From: Apostichopus parvimensis
Lineage: Eukaryota; Echinodermata; Holothuroidea; Aspidochirotida; Stichopodidae
Length of the DNA stretch: 21,760 nt
Assembly: GCA_000934455.1 (NCBI GenBank)
Contig: KN889728.1
Span: forward strand, 18,784-40,543
Direction of reading: 5' to 3'
The position numbers were made by a program, and so were the translations under genes. Numbering within the stretch: position 1 is the first letter of the stretch; the number at the start of each line of letters is the position of its first letter. This document shows, in pieces, positions 9,305 through 18,725 of the stretch. Below the pieces are notes generated by a model that did no database searches, was not told the origin of the DNA, and saw only the letters and a list, made by a program, of their open reading frames with translations.

Positions 9305-10175
9305 TAAAGGTTGACAGATAAGGGTGTAATCTCAACCATTTGGGTGAGAACAGAGATATTAACATGCAAGAGGATGACTAGGTAGAGCGGTCAACATATG
9401 TGTTTAAAGTATTTGAGTATAGGCTGAGTTACAACAACTTTGCTGTAAAGCTGTAAAAAATCAAGCTGTAAAAAAACAGTGAACTTCAGAATTGGTCAGT
9501 GGTGAAGCTAGGTCAAGCCAATGCAGTAATTATATTGGTTGCTATTGACTACATAATCATGCGATAACCAGTTTTTACTTTGCACTAATACAAGGTGCAT
9601 GGATGTGTTTCTGACTGCTTAGAGAATGTTTCCTTCATATTGTCATGACAACCTGTGTGAGCTACAATCTGATACTAGGTGGATTTATATCTTTGACTAT
9701 AAAAATGGCCAATACTCTGTAGGTATTATCAAAACAATCCTATAATAACCAGTCTACTCTCCATGTTGATACCAGACGGATATGTTACTACCACTTTGAA
9801 AGCAATGCTTCGCTGTGTCACAATAACTCCCAATCTGAGACTTTTAGTAAACCTACAACTTCATAATATCACCCATCAGATCAATTTATTACTTTCATTG
9901 TGGATATTAAATTTATTTTATTTCAGATCCAATTTATAACATAATAATAAGAAGCCATTAACTTCCTATTTTTAATTGTCTGGTAAGAAACAGAAGTCAC
10001 ACTGAAACTGTTTGTGTTGTAAGCTCTAAGTGCGAATGATCATAAAATATTAACATGTTTATCTGTTGATAAGTTTTAATGCTTTTTTTTTCATGTTGGT
10101 ATTCTTTCATTTTTTTAATCCATGTATATGTAATGAAAAAACATAAAGCATAAAATAAATCCAAGTTCAAAGTAC
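9305..10175 (+). other. Probable 3' UTR of the TDRD5-like gene
   Basis: This follows the stop codon and holds no convincing reading frame. The first 116 bases (to 9420) are duplicated with the exon at 10887-11000. From 9421 on, the sequence is the founding copy of the repeat family found again at 14478-20760. The end is placed near the AATAAA at 10154 by inference; transcript data would settle it. Confidence 0.5.
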
Positions 10176-10390
10176 TCATATTAATTTCTTAAATTCTTCT
10201 TTCCATACAATGTCTATCGAGTGAATGATTTTATAGGACTTCACATAAGATGCTCCTTGCCGAACTAAAATGGAAAACTTCCATACTTATAAAGTTTGGA
10301 AAACATTGTTGCAACTGACAAAGTAGAACAACTCACAGCATTTGGAGAATTTTGCATTATATACATCATTCCCTTCAGACGAGATGTGAT
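9421..10390 (+). repeat. 3'-flank repeat, copy A
   Basis: This is the portion of the duplicated block downstream of the exon. Landmarks shared with later copies are GGCTGAGTTACAACAACTTT (start), AAGGTGCATGGATGTG (9591), CCCATCAGATCAATTTATTA (9871), AATAAATCCAAGTTCAAAGT (10154) and GAGATGTGATA (10380). It includes the probable 3' UTR. Confidence 0.8.
10154..10159 (+). promoter_or_regulatory. Candidate poly(A) signal AATAAA
   Basis: AATAAA lies in AAAATAAATCCAAGTTCAAA about 850 bases after the stop codon. The hexamer and its flank are kept in the diverged copies near 14797, 16737 and 19270. Confidence 0.45.
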
Positions 10391-10886
10391 AAATCCTCAT
10401 ATGGGATATTCAATGCCAGGAGGGGGACCTCCAAGACTGATTATGGGCGGACCTAGATTTGATGGATCTGGCAAAAATGGTATCCCTGGTATGGGGTCAC
10501 AGATTGTGAGACACCAAGGTGTTCAATTGTTCTACTTAGGTGGACTGGAAATGAGACATCCTGAACCTATGCAGCCATCAATGAGAAACCCTGCTCCACC
10601 CATGATTCGAGGCATGAGGGTCACAGGACTACCAAGAGTCATAAGATTCCAAAATCCTGGTGCACAAGCTTTGCCAGCTTTTCACCTCTCTGGACCCTCC
10701 AACTTCAACAGTATGGCAGGAAGTATACCTTTTCCACCCACAGGTGTGGACAACATGCCCAACCAGAGTCAACATGGTTTGGGAGGTATGAGCAATATGT
10801 ATGGTGCACCTCCACCATTTAATGTGGGTAACAGAATGTATGCAACTGGTGTAACGGGTAGAGGTATTGGAAGGGGCACTTTGTGA
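10391..10886 (+). pseudogene. Duplicated 3' end of the TDRD5-like terminal exon
   Basis: It matches 8812-9304 nearly throughout, stop codon included, with no indel that breaks the frame. A hand comparison of the 164 codons gives about 14 amino-acid changes (for example R to K, V to I, C to Y, P to T, M to T) and only about 6 silent ones, close to neutral expectation. The original acceptor at 7910 and the first 300 codons of the exon are absent. The upstream ATG at 10296 comes from repeat sequence. It is best read as a pseudogene fragment, although splicing to a cryptic acceptor cannot be excluded. Confidence 0.75.
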
Positions 10887-11002
10887 TAAAGGTTGACAGA
10901 TAGAGGATAATCTCGACAATTCGGGTGAGAACAGAGATATTAACATGCAAGAGGATGACTATGTAGAGCGGTCAACATATGTGTTTAACGTATTTGAGTA
11001 TA

Positions 11003-12399
11003 CACAGAAAATATGCTTACTCGTCTGTTAGTAAGATGTTATACCTTTAATGAGTAGGGATGAACCTCAACTCGTAGTGCGACTCATATTTCACAAAATA
11101 TGCGCCTACATGTATTTGCACATTTTTTTATTAGTACTGAAAATACATGGGGCAATGTGTACAGATGCTAGACGCCGAATTCTAAGGTAGTCAACTCATT
11201 GATCTAATTCGTAAACTTACTCTTGCATTGATTTTCGATACTTCCTTAATGCTTACAATAAACGATGTGAACGAATTTACTCATCGTGAGTAGATTAAGA
11301 ATGTTGTAGTTGGTCGAAATACTAACGTGACACGTACATTTAGAGATTGTTTCCAAGTATTAAGAGTGATCAACTAGTGATTCTACAACTCTACATAGCG
11401 ATTAAACGACCCGCCTCGTAATTGTGCGAACTGCCTTTCGTAGAAGTACTGCCCACCATATATCGATACCATTCAGTTAGTAATATGTAGTACCAGAGCG
11501 ACGCAACGACCGAGATATGCACGATAAGACACAACTGTTCCTTCTAATTTGCGGACATATTTGATGATATTTTGGAAATTCAAGGTAAGTTGTCATGTGT
11601 TTTGTTTAGTACTATGATGTATATTATATTTAAGTAGTTAAAATCAATATTTTTTAGTTTTGATGCAATTATCACATTATTCTGAACATCTTCTACTGAT
11701 CATTAGCGGGAGAGGCCTCGTGTTAAACTCTGCGGTTAGCCTAACGTATTGAGTCCCACATATGGTTCAAATACAAAGTTGTTAACCCAACACAAAGCTT
11801 TTGCATTGATATGCCTGATTTTTGAACCAGTTATTTCGTCCAAACAAAGTCGGCTTACAACAAACTGCCCAATCAGTGTAGCAAAGTTAGTACTATTGCG
11901 GAAATACACGGCAACAACCGACTTTCGCCTTTCCAAAAAGTCAAAGGCGGAAAATATTACTAACAACATGATCATCACACGACTACTGGCGTACTGTATG
12001 CTATGGAAGCAATCTCCATAGGCTTAAGCAATATACGTTAAGTTTGACGTTTTCTTTGCACTGCAGCAATGCACTGCATTGAACGTATGTAAGATCCCAG
12101 TGCATATTATAAGTGATACTGTAATAAGCCCGCCAGCTTAGGCCTACACGTACTGCCCAAGTTATAAAAGTAGTATGTGAAAGTATTGGACACAATATTA
12201 TGATGTGATTGGTGTGGTAATTACTGTGAATTGAACAATGTAGGCCTTCTTTTTAGGGTTAGGGTCCCTAACCCTAACCCTAGCAATCTACTCATAAGTT
12301 AATAGTCTGTGATTTCTTATGACCAGAAGAAGGAGAAGTTCAATAAACATAGACAATTTGTGAAAGAAAACTAATAACAGCCTATTCATTTTTCTCCAG
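11003..12399. other. Left part of the transposon, no certain gene
   Basis: The first 300 bases carry the TACTC/GAGTA subterminal words. A strong donor GTAAGT at 11585 follows ATATTTTGGAAATTCAAG and its phase would fit the exon at 12400. However, an in-frame TAA at 11545 with no AG after it leaves that piece without a start or acceptor. It may be a leader exon. Open frames at 11736-12021 show no family resemblance. Confidence 0.45.
12252..12283. repeat. Head-to-head telomeric repeat palindrome
   Basis: TTTAGGGTTAGGG is followed directly by TCCCTAACCCTAACCCTAG. The two arms form an almost perfect inverted repeat of TTAGGG units. It lies inside the transposon, in the intron-like stretch before the exon at 12400. 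Confidence 0.85.
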
Positions 12400-12482
12400 A
12401 TCTGAGATGTGCAGCGACTCTTCTACTTTTACCAGCCTTCTTTAAGGAAAACATTAACAGTGTGTTTGTTCTGGAAAATCAG
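12400..12482 (+). CDS. Captured exon 1
   Basis: Two nucleotides complete an upstream codon, then 27 codons run to donor GTAACC. The other two forward frames hold stops or no family-like pattern. Confidence 0.5.
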
Positions 12483-13233
12483 GTAACCTAAACAGCTTCT
12501 AGATAGTTTATTGGGGACTAGCATCTCTTATTTTCTGTGTTCTGAAGTTCTTATACTGCTCATATAATTACATCATGATAGCATCAGATGTTGAAGGATT
12601 AAATTGGATCTGTGATTTTAAGGAAAACATAAAGTGGTTTAGCAGTGTGAGCATGTGAGGAGATGACATCAATCTTGCTTGATTGAAGTTCACTTTTGGT
12701 AGAAAAGGGGGTAACTTTTACAGCTTATATCTTTAGAACTACACTGGGAATTGAATAGAATTTATACCAGTTTGGTTAGATTACTTTGTCTTTAGCATAT
12801 CAAAATAAATATAGAGGGCTGGACCCTATTTTATCATTCAGATTCAGAATCATTTTTTCCCAGCAGGACTGTCTTCACAAGCTGTGTATTTTCAACTACA
12901 TTTCTTAAACTTGCAAGTGCATTAATATTGTGTTGCTCTTTTCAGATTGACAACGTCGGGCCTCTCTCCTCAGCGCCATGTCTCATTGGGTCAGGACCGA
13001 ATCACCTAAGTGCAAAACACATTCAGATTAAGGCGGAGAACGAAGTTGTGTGTGAAGTAGACTCAATCATGGAAGGGTTTGAATGCTTGATTGCTTCCTT
13101 TTATACATTCAACATCAGCTTCCCAAGGAAAAGTAACAAGACTTTATTTTTCCTGGATTTGTTTTTAGGCTTTAAATCCAAAAAAATCCCAAGATCTGTT
13201 GCAACTTTCGTAACAAAATATAAAGACTTTTAA
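12400..13233 (+). CDS. Two 3'-terminal exons of an uncharacterised metazoan gene family, inside the transposon
   Basis: Exon 12400-12482 (acceptor TTTTTCTCCAG, donor GTAACC) encodes LRCAATLLLLPAFFKENIN and onward. Exon 12946-13233 (acceptor TGCTCTTTTCAG) continues in phase with IDNVGPLSSAPCLIGSG and ends with the TAA at 13231. The pattern LLLLPAFFKE ... PCLIGSG ... ASFYTFNISFPRK ... FFLDLFLG resembles the C-terminal end of a large, poorly described protein family that is multi-copy in fish and invertebrates (often named uncharacterised or SAMD3-like). That resemblance is from memory and untested. Upstream exons are missing, so this is either a captured host fragment or the remains of the element's own gene. 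Confidence 0.55.
12946..13233 (+). CDS. Captured exon 2 with stop codon
   Basis: The exon is 95 codons plus TAA after a strong polypyrimidine acceptor. FYTFNISFPRKSNKTLFFLD is the most family-like stretch. The frame is undamaged, so capture is recent or the frame is under selection. Confidence 0.6.
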   Translation: MDNVGPLSSAPCLIGSGPNHLSAKHIQIKAENEVVCEVDSIMEGFECLIASFYTFNISFPRKSNKTLFFLDLFLGFKSKKIPRSVATFVTKYKDF

Positions 13234-13452
13234 TGTTTATATGATGCAAGGCTTTGCTACCTGAGGATTTTTAACTTTTTGTGTTCGTTACTTTTACATT
13301 TTTGTTGCACACTGTTGCAATATTTCTTGCCTTAATTAGATCACTTATGTACTTGTCGAGAGAAGACATTTCTATTTGTTTTGATGTAGAATGGGGACTT
13401 GTGGTATTTGGTATTTGTGTGATTTGTCATGGTGGTTAAATTATACCATCAA

Positions 13453-13458
13453 AATAAA
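13453..13458 (+). promoter_or_regulatory. Candidate poly(A) signal AATAAA of the captured gene
   Basis: AATAAA sits 220 bases after the stop at 13233, in CATCAAAATAAAGCAAGGGC. It is a reasonable distance for a 3' UTR end. Confidence 0.4.
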
Positions 13459-14475
13459 GCAAGGGCTGGTTTACATAAAAACCAGAATTAGTGTTTCAGT
13501 CTGAGCTTGCCTGATTTGATCGCAAAAGTAAAGATAAGTCAAGGCCAAAATTAATTGATTTTTTTTAAGCATGCTTGATTACCAAATGATTAGCATTACT
13601 GATTCAACAGTTCCAAAATACATATAAGTTTTCTGTAATTGCAATTTGTTTAAATCAAAAGCTAACAGTATCACATTGCAGGATGTGCATACATAAAGAA
13701 ATTAGTGTTTTAAACGTTTTGTTCTGTGTTTTGTTCATGGTTGTTTATTTATCTGTGTTAGTCATTTATCTGTGTTTCTTGTATTTCACCTAATTCAGTT
13801 GATAGGGTATGTCCTTGCAAATGTGTCGGTGAGGTCTCATTGAGTTTAAGTGTATAAAGTAGCTGTTTTGAAGTAAAAGTTGCCAACAAACTTTAGAGAC
13901 CTATTGCAATATTTATAAGAGCCTAAGAAGATGGATTTTGTCAACTGACTTTACCACAGTAGCAGTTGTGTTTCTTTCGAAGTTAACCGTAATTTCTCAT
14001 GCATTTTGCTGCAATTTGCTGCTTGATTATTGTCAGAGGTTTAGTATGTCATGGGGAAGTACAGCATCAGTTTAACATCATATGTATCTTAACAACTTCA
14101 TTATCAAAAACATGGTATTTGTGTTTTGAGATGTTGGAATATGAAAGTGTTCTTTACGAGTTCAATAAAGTGAGAAATAAACTCTAAATTTCTGTTTGTT
14201 AACATCGCTCATCTGTGTATATCTACTAACTACCATATCAGTACTATACATATGTATTAGTTAGTTCACATGCCTTACTACTTTGGTAAGTGAAATCAGG
14301 GACAACACTGAAAGCAGTACTTTCACTAATTGGCTAGTAATTGTATACATTTAAACTAGTAAATCAACTCCGCCGAATCAGTATCTTTACTCAATACCGG
14401 CAAGTATAAATACCACGGATAGTAAAATCAGGGATCTAAGTTTACTCGCATTTGTGAGTACTTGTGTTTTCTGTG
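13459..14475. other. Right part of the transposon, no gene seen
   Basis: AT-rich sequence with T-runs. The 62-codon open frame at 13999-14187 has no recognisable feature. The last 120 bases carry subterminal TACTC/GAGTA words and the right inverted end. Confidence 0.5.
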
Positions 14476-14477
14476 TA

Positions 14478-16180
14478 GGCTGAGTTACAACAACTTTGCT
14501 GTAAAGCTGTAAAAACCAAGCTTTAAAAAATCAGTTTTGTAGTTATCACCCATCAGATCAAGATATTATTTTCATTTTGGATATTAATTTATTTTATGTC
14601 AGATCAATTTATAACAGATTTAGAAGCCATTAACTTTGTATTTTTAATTGTCTGGTAAAAAACAAAAAGCTCTAAGTGCGAAGGATCATAAAATATTAAC
14701 ATGTTTATTTGTTCATGTTTTAATGATTTTTTTCATGTTTGTATTCTTTCATTTTATAAACCATTTATATGTAACGAAAAAAACATACAGCTTACAATAA
14801 ATCCAAGTTCAAAGTATTGATATTTCTTTTCTTTAATACTTCTTTCCTTATGATGTCTGTCGAGTGAGTGATGTTATAGGACTTCAACTAAGATGCTCCT
14901 TGCCGAAGTCTAATGAAAATCTTTCATAAATATAACATTTGGATGACATGTTTGCTACTGACAAAGTAAAGCAACTAACTGCGTTTGGTCACTGTTTCAT
15001 TATTTACATCATTCCCATTAGCCGAGATGTGACATTAGTAAATTAATAATTAAAACGTAGATAGGCTACAGTCCTTCCTTTGTCCATTAAAAGAATTAAG
15101 TATGTGTTACAAATGCATTCAATTCTAAAAGCTTGTGCGACTGACATTTCTGCGAACCAAGGAAGCACACAAGGTTTTAAAATATGCTTGTAGAAATATA
15201 AATAAAACTATGTGCGAGGCTTATTGGACATAACCCATTAAAAAATGCATTTGATTCATTTGTAATTAGTTGAGGCCAAGTTCCTCTCATTCGAGGCCCT
15301 TAACAAGACAGGGGAGTCCCCCTCCCCTATCATCATGTGAGATAAAATTGAACAAGTTACATGACACGAGTATTTTACCCTGCTTATCTTGTTGTTGCCC
15401 CTCCTCATCGTGTAGGTACCTTCACACATGCGCATGTGATGTATTTAAGTAAGTACTGTACACTAACATCTTTTGTAATATCCTTTTTGCCAATGAGGGG
15501 TGGGGTGACTTGTCCCCTACTGCTCAGAGGTATAACAGGTTGCGCCCTTGCTGTTAACAATTCGAGTCATGTACGTGAGCCTCTTATCACAAAGCTGGCA
15601 TTGTGTTCCAATTGAACTTCGGAATAACTGTATAGCGTTGGTGTCAATTGGTTTATTATCAGCCATAATATCTAACTAATTGCCGATAACGTAGATAATA
15701 TATGACAAGATGCCCATTGCACCTTGTGATTTTATAATTTAAGTGCCTATTTTTGGACGTCTAAACTTTACAGTGACTTTGTAAATACAAGAGGTATCAG
15801 ATTTGAGATGCCATGTGTTATAGGAACAATTTTATGACGTTAAAATATGATTGTTTTGTTAAAATTTCGACATACAAAGTCGAAAAATTAAAATATTTCA
15901 CGTAATCTTGTGCATTCTTAGGCATACTTTGGTTATAACTTAGGTCTATGACTATTGCATTGAACATGTGCTTTTACAGTGAGAACTCCTTAACACCAAA
16001 CCGGGCGACCATCATTCTATCGGACAGGCTGATTGGATCATTGCCCTGTTGAGATTTTAAGTTCCAGATAACTGTTTTTTTCAAAAACGTTCAACTTGTC
16101 ACAATTTTCCTGACAAACCTCGAAATATTCCCATTGACCTTGGCTTTAGTCCGACGGAAAAAAATCTACTCAACAAACTA
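14478..16180 (+). repeat. 3'-flank repeat, copy B
   Basis: It resumes the duplicated block right of the transposon with GGCTGAGTTACAACAACTTT. About 380 bases present in copy A (about 9485-9865) are absent, so it jumps to CACCCATCAGATCAAGATAT at 14545. It then follows the shared landmarks AATAAATCCAAGTTCAAAGT (14797), GAGATGTGAC (15023), CAAGTTCCTCTCATTCGAGG (15278), TTTTTGGACGTCT (15749) and TTGGCTTTAGTCCGACGGAA (16139). An 84-codon open frame at 15361-15615 is conserved in copy C but broken in D. Confidence 0.8.
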
Positions 16181-18194
16181 ATATAAGGTGCATGGATGTG
16201 TCTCTGACTGCACAGAGAATGTTTCCTCATATTGTCAAAATAGTGACAACCAGTGTTAGCTACAATCTGATACTAGGTGGATTTATCTCATTGACTATAA
16301 AGTGGTCAATACTTGGTATGTATTGACAAAACAGTCCTATAAAAACGAGTCTAAGCTCCATGATGATACCAGCCAGACATGACACTACCACTATTTAAGC
16401 ATTGCTTCGCTGCATCACAATAACCCCCAATCTGAGACTATTAGTATACCTACAACTTCATAGTTATCACCTATCAGATCGATTTATTACTGTCATATTG
16501 GATATTAAATTAAGTTCATGACAGGTTCAATTGATAACAGATTAAGAAGCCATTAACTTGTTCAATTGTCTGGCAAGAAACAATAGGCATACTAAAACTG
16601 TTTTGTAAGTTCTAAGTGAGAAGAATCATAAAATATTAAGATGTGTGTATGTTGATAAGTTGTAATGATTTTTTTCATGTTTGTATTCTTTCATTATTAA
16701 TCCATGTATATGTAATGAAAAAACATACAGCTTACAATAAATCCAAGTTCAAAGTATTGATATTACTTCTTTCCTTATGCTGTCTGTCGAGTGAGTGATT
16801 TTATAGGACTTCAATTAAGATGCTCCTTGCCGAAGTCTAATGAAAATCTTTCATAAATATAACATTTGAATAACATGTTTGCAACTGACAAAGTAAAGCA
16901 ACTAACTGCGTTCGGTCACTGTTTCATTATTTACATCTTTCCCATTAGCCGAGATGTGACATTAATTAATTAATAATTAAAAAGTAGATAAGCTGTAGTC
17001 CTTCCTTTGTCCATTAAATAAATTAAGTATGTGTTACAAATGCATTCAATTCTAAAAGCTTGTGCGACTGACATTTCTGCGAACCAAGGAAGCACACAAA
17101 GTTTAAAAATATGCTTGTAGAAATATAAATAAAACTATGTGCGAGGCTTATTGGACATAACCCATTGAAGAATGCATTGGATTCAATTTTCATTTGTTGA
17201 GGCCAAGTTCCTCTCATTCGAGGCCCGTAACAAGACAGGGGAGTCCCCCCTCCTCTATCATCATGTGAAATAAAATTGAACAAGTTACATGACACGAGTA
17301 TTTTACCCTGCTTATCTTGTTGTTGCCCCTCCTTATCTTGTGGGTACCTTCACACACGCGCATGTGATGTGTTTAAGTAAGTACTGTACACTAACATCTT
17401 TTGTAATATCCTTTTTGCCAATGAGGGGTGGGGTGACTTGTCCCCTACTGATCAGAGGTATACCCGGTTGCGCCCCTGCTGTTAACAATTCGAATCATGA
17501 ACGTGAGCCTCTTATCACAAAGCTGGCACTGTTCCAATTGAACTTCGGAATACATGTGTAGCGTTGGTGTTAATTGGTTTATTACCAGCCATGATATCTA
17601 ACTAATTGCTGTTAATGTAGATAATATATGACAAGATGTTTATTGCACCTTGTGATTCTATAACTTAAGTGCCTATTTTTGGACGTCTTAACCGTGCAGT
17701 GACTTTGTACCTACAAGAGGTATCAGATTTGATAAGGCCATGTGTCATAGTAACAATTTAAAGACGTGTTAAAATATTATTGTTTAGTTGAAATTTCGAC
17801 ATACAAAGCCGAAAAATTAAAATAGTACACGTAATCTTGTGCATTCTTAGGCATTTTTTGGTTATAACTTAGGTCTATGACTGTTGCATTGAACATGTGC
17901 TTTTACAGTGCGAACTCCTTAACGCCAAACCGGGCGACCACCATACTGCCAACTGCTTTTTCAAAAACTTGTCACAATTTTCCTGACAAACCTCGAAATA
18001 TTCCCATTGACCTTGGCTTTAGTCCGACGGAAGAAATCTACCAAACAAACCGGGTGACCATTATCTACCAGACAGCCTGAAGTGGGTGGATCATCGCCCT
18101 GCATGAGTCTTTAGAAGTTCCATCAAACAGTGTTTCCCATAAAGTCCAGATGAGCACTAAAATTTGTCCGACGACCGTCGCTTTGGTCAGGAAA
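16181..18194 (+). repeat. 3'-flank repeat, copy C
   Basis: It starts at TAAGGTGCATGGATGTGTCT, the sequence found at 9590 in copy A, and then carries the landmarks at 16471, 16737, 16950, 17204, 17677 and 18010. The offset from copy B is about 1.93 kb for most landmarks. Near its end the word ACCGGGCGACCA recurs as ACCGGGTGACCA (17929 and 18048), a small internal duplication. No gene was recognised. Confidence 0.8.
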
Positions 18195-18725
18195 TAAAAA
18201 TAATGCTTTTGATGGAGTTCAAAGGTCATTTGGGGTCACTAGGGGTCAAATTATGAACCTAGTAAATATGATATCTCAAGAAAGGAAGCTTAGACAGATC
18301 TCATATGGTGTGTGTAGGAGTGCCTTATTAAATAGAAAAAGCCTATTGTTTCTTTTGGAGGGGAGGGGTCTTTTGGGGTCACCAGTTTTCAAATTGTGAA
18401 AACATTGCAAACAGGAAATATCAAGTAGCAAGCTTGGACAGATCCCATATTTGGTTTGTAGGCAAAGCAAATTAAGTACAAGAAGCCTATTGCTTTTGGT
18501 GGAGTCCATAGGTCATTTGGGGTCACCAGGGGTCACCAGGGGTCAAATTGTGAAAACTTTGTAAACACAATATCTGAAGAAATAAGCTCGGATAGATCTC
18601 ATATTTGAGTACATACATTGAGTAAAAGAAGCCTAATGTGGGCGGAGGTCAGAGGTCGTTTGGGATCACCAGGGATCAAATTGTAAAAAGTATGTTTTAC
18701 ACAATATTCAACAAGGGCAGATGTC
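18195..18725 (+). repeat. About 143-bp minisatellite, 3.7 units
   Basis: The TTTGGGGTCAC core recurs at about 18233, 18376, 18520 and 18662, a period of 142-144. Units share TCAAATTGTGAAAAC, GCTTGGACAGATCYCATATT and AAGAAGCCTATTG. Each contains clustered GGTCA words. Confidence 0.88.

Larger units (their letters stand above)
8812..10390 (+). repeat. First copy of a 1.58-kb tandem segmental duplication
   Basis: The block begins within the terminal exon at AATCCTCATATGGGATATTC and ends in the 3' flank at GAGATGTGATA. The next base, 10391, starts again with AATCCTCATATGGGATATTC. The second copy covers 10391-11000, is interrupted by the transposon at 11003-14475, and resumes at 14478 in diverged form. 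A few shared A bases at the junction suggest joining by microhomology. Confidence 0.85.
11003..14475. mobile_element. 3473-bp terminal-inverted-repeat DNA transposon with TA target duplication
   Basis: The ends are CACAGAAAA (11003-11011) and TTTTCTGTG (14467-14475), a perfect 9-bp inverted repeat that extends imperfectly to about 20 bp with TACTC at the same offset in each arm. TA flanks both sides (11001-11002, 14476-14477). Copy A holds the empty site, reading TTGAGTATAGGCTGAG at 9415-9430 with a single inner TA. TACTC/GAGTA words recur near the ends (11018, 11052, 11218, 11278, 11288; 14388, 14443, 14456). Known: CAC-type ends with subterminal repeats are usual for the CMC (CACTA/Mirage/Chapaev) group, while a TA duplication is also the rule for Tc1/mariner. 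The superfamily is not resolved. No transposase catalytic motif was seen, so the copy is probably non-autonomous. Confidence 0.82.

Noticed and set aside
8219..9369. Several minus-strand open frames over the terminal exon and one over 10629-10946
   Set aside because: They are shadows of the plus-strand Tudor-gene exon and its duplicate; no independent signal.
11545..11584. A third, upstream exon for the captured gene ending at donor 11585
   Set aside because: The phase fits, but an in-frame TAA at 11545 and the lack of any AG or start codon after it make a coding exon impossible as read. It was kept only as a possible leader.
15361..17561. Similar open frames at 15361-15615 and 17289-17561 (MTRVFYPAYLVVAPP...)
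   Set aside because: They match only because copies B and C are repeats. The frame is lost in copy D, the product has no family-like pattern, and differences are not biased to silent sites.
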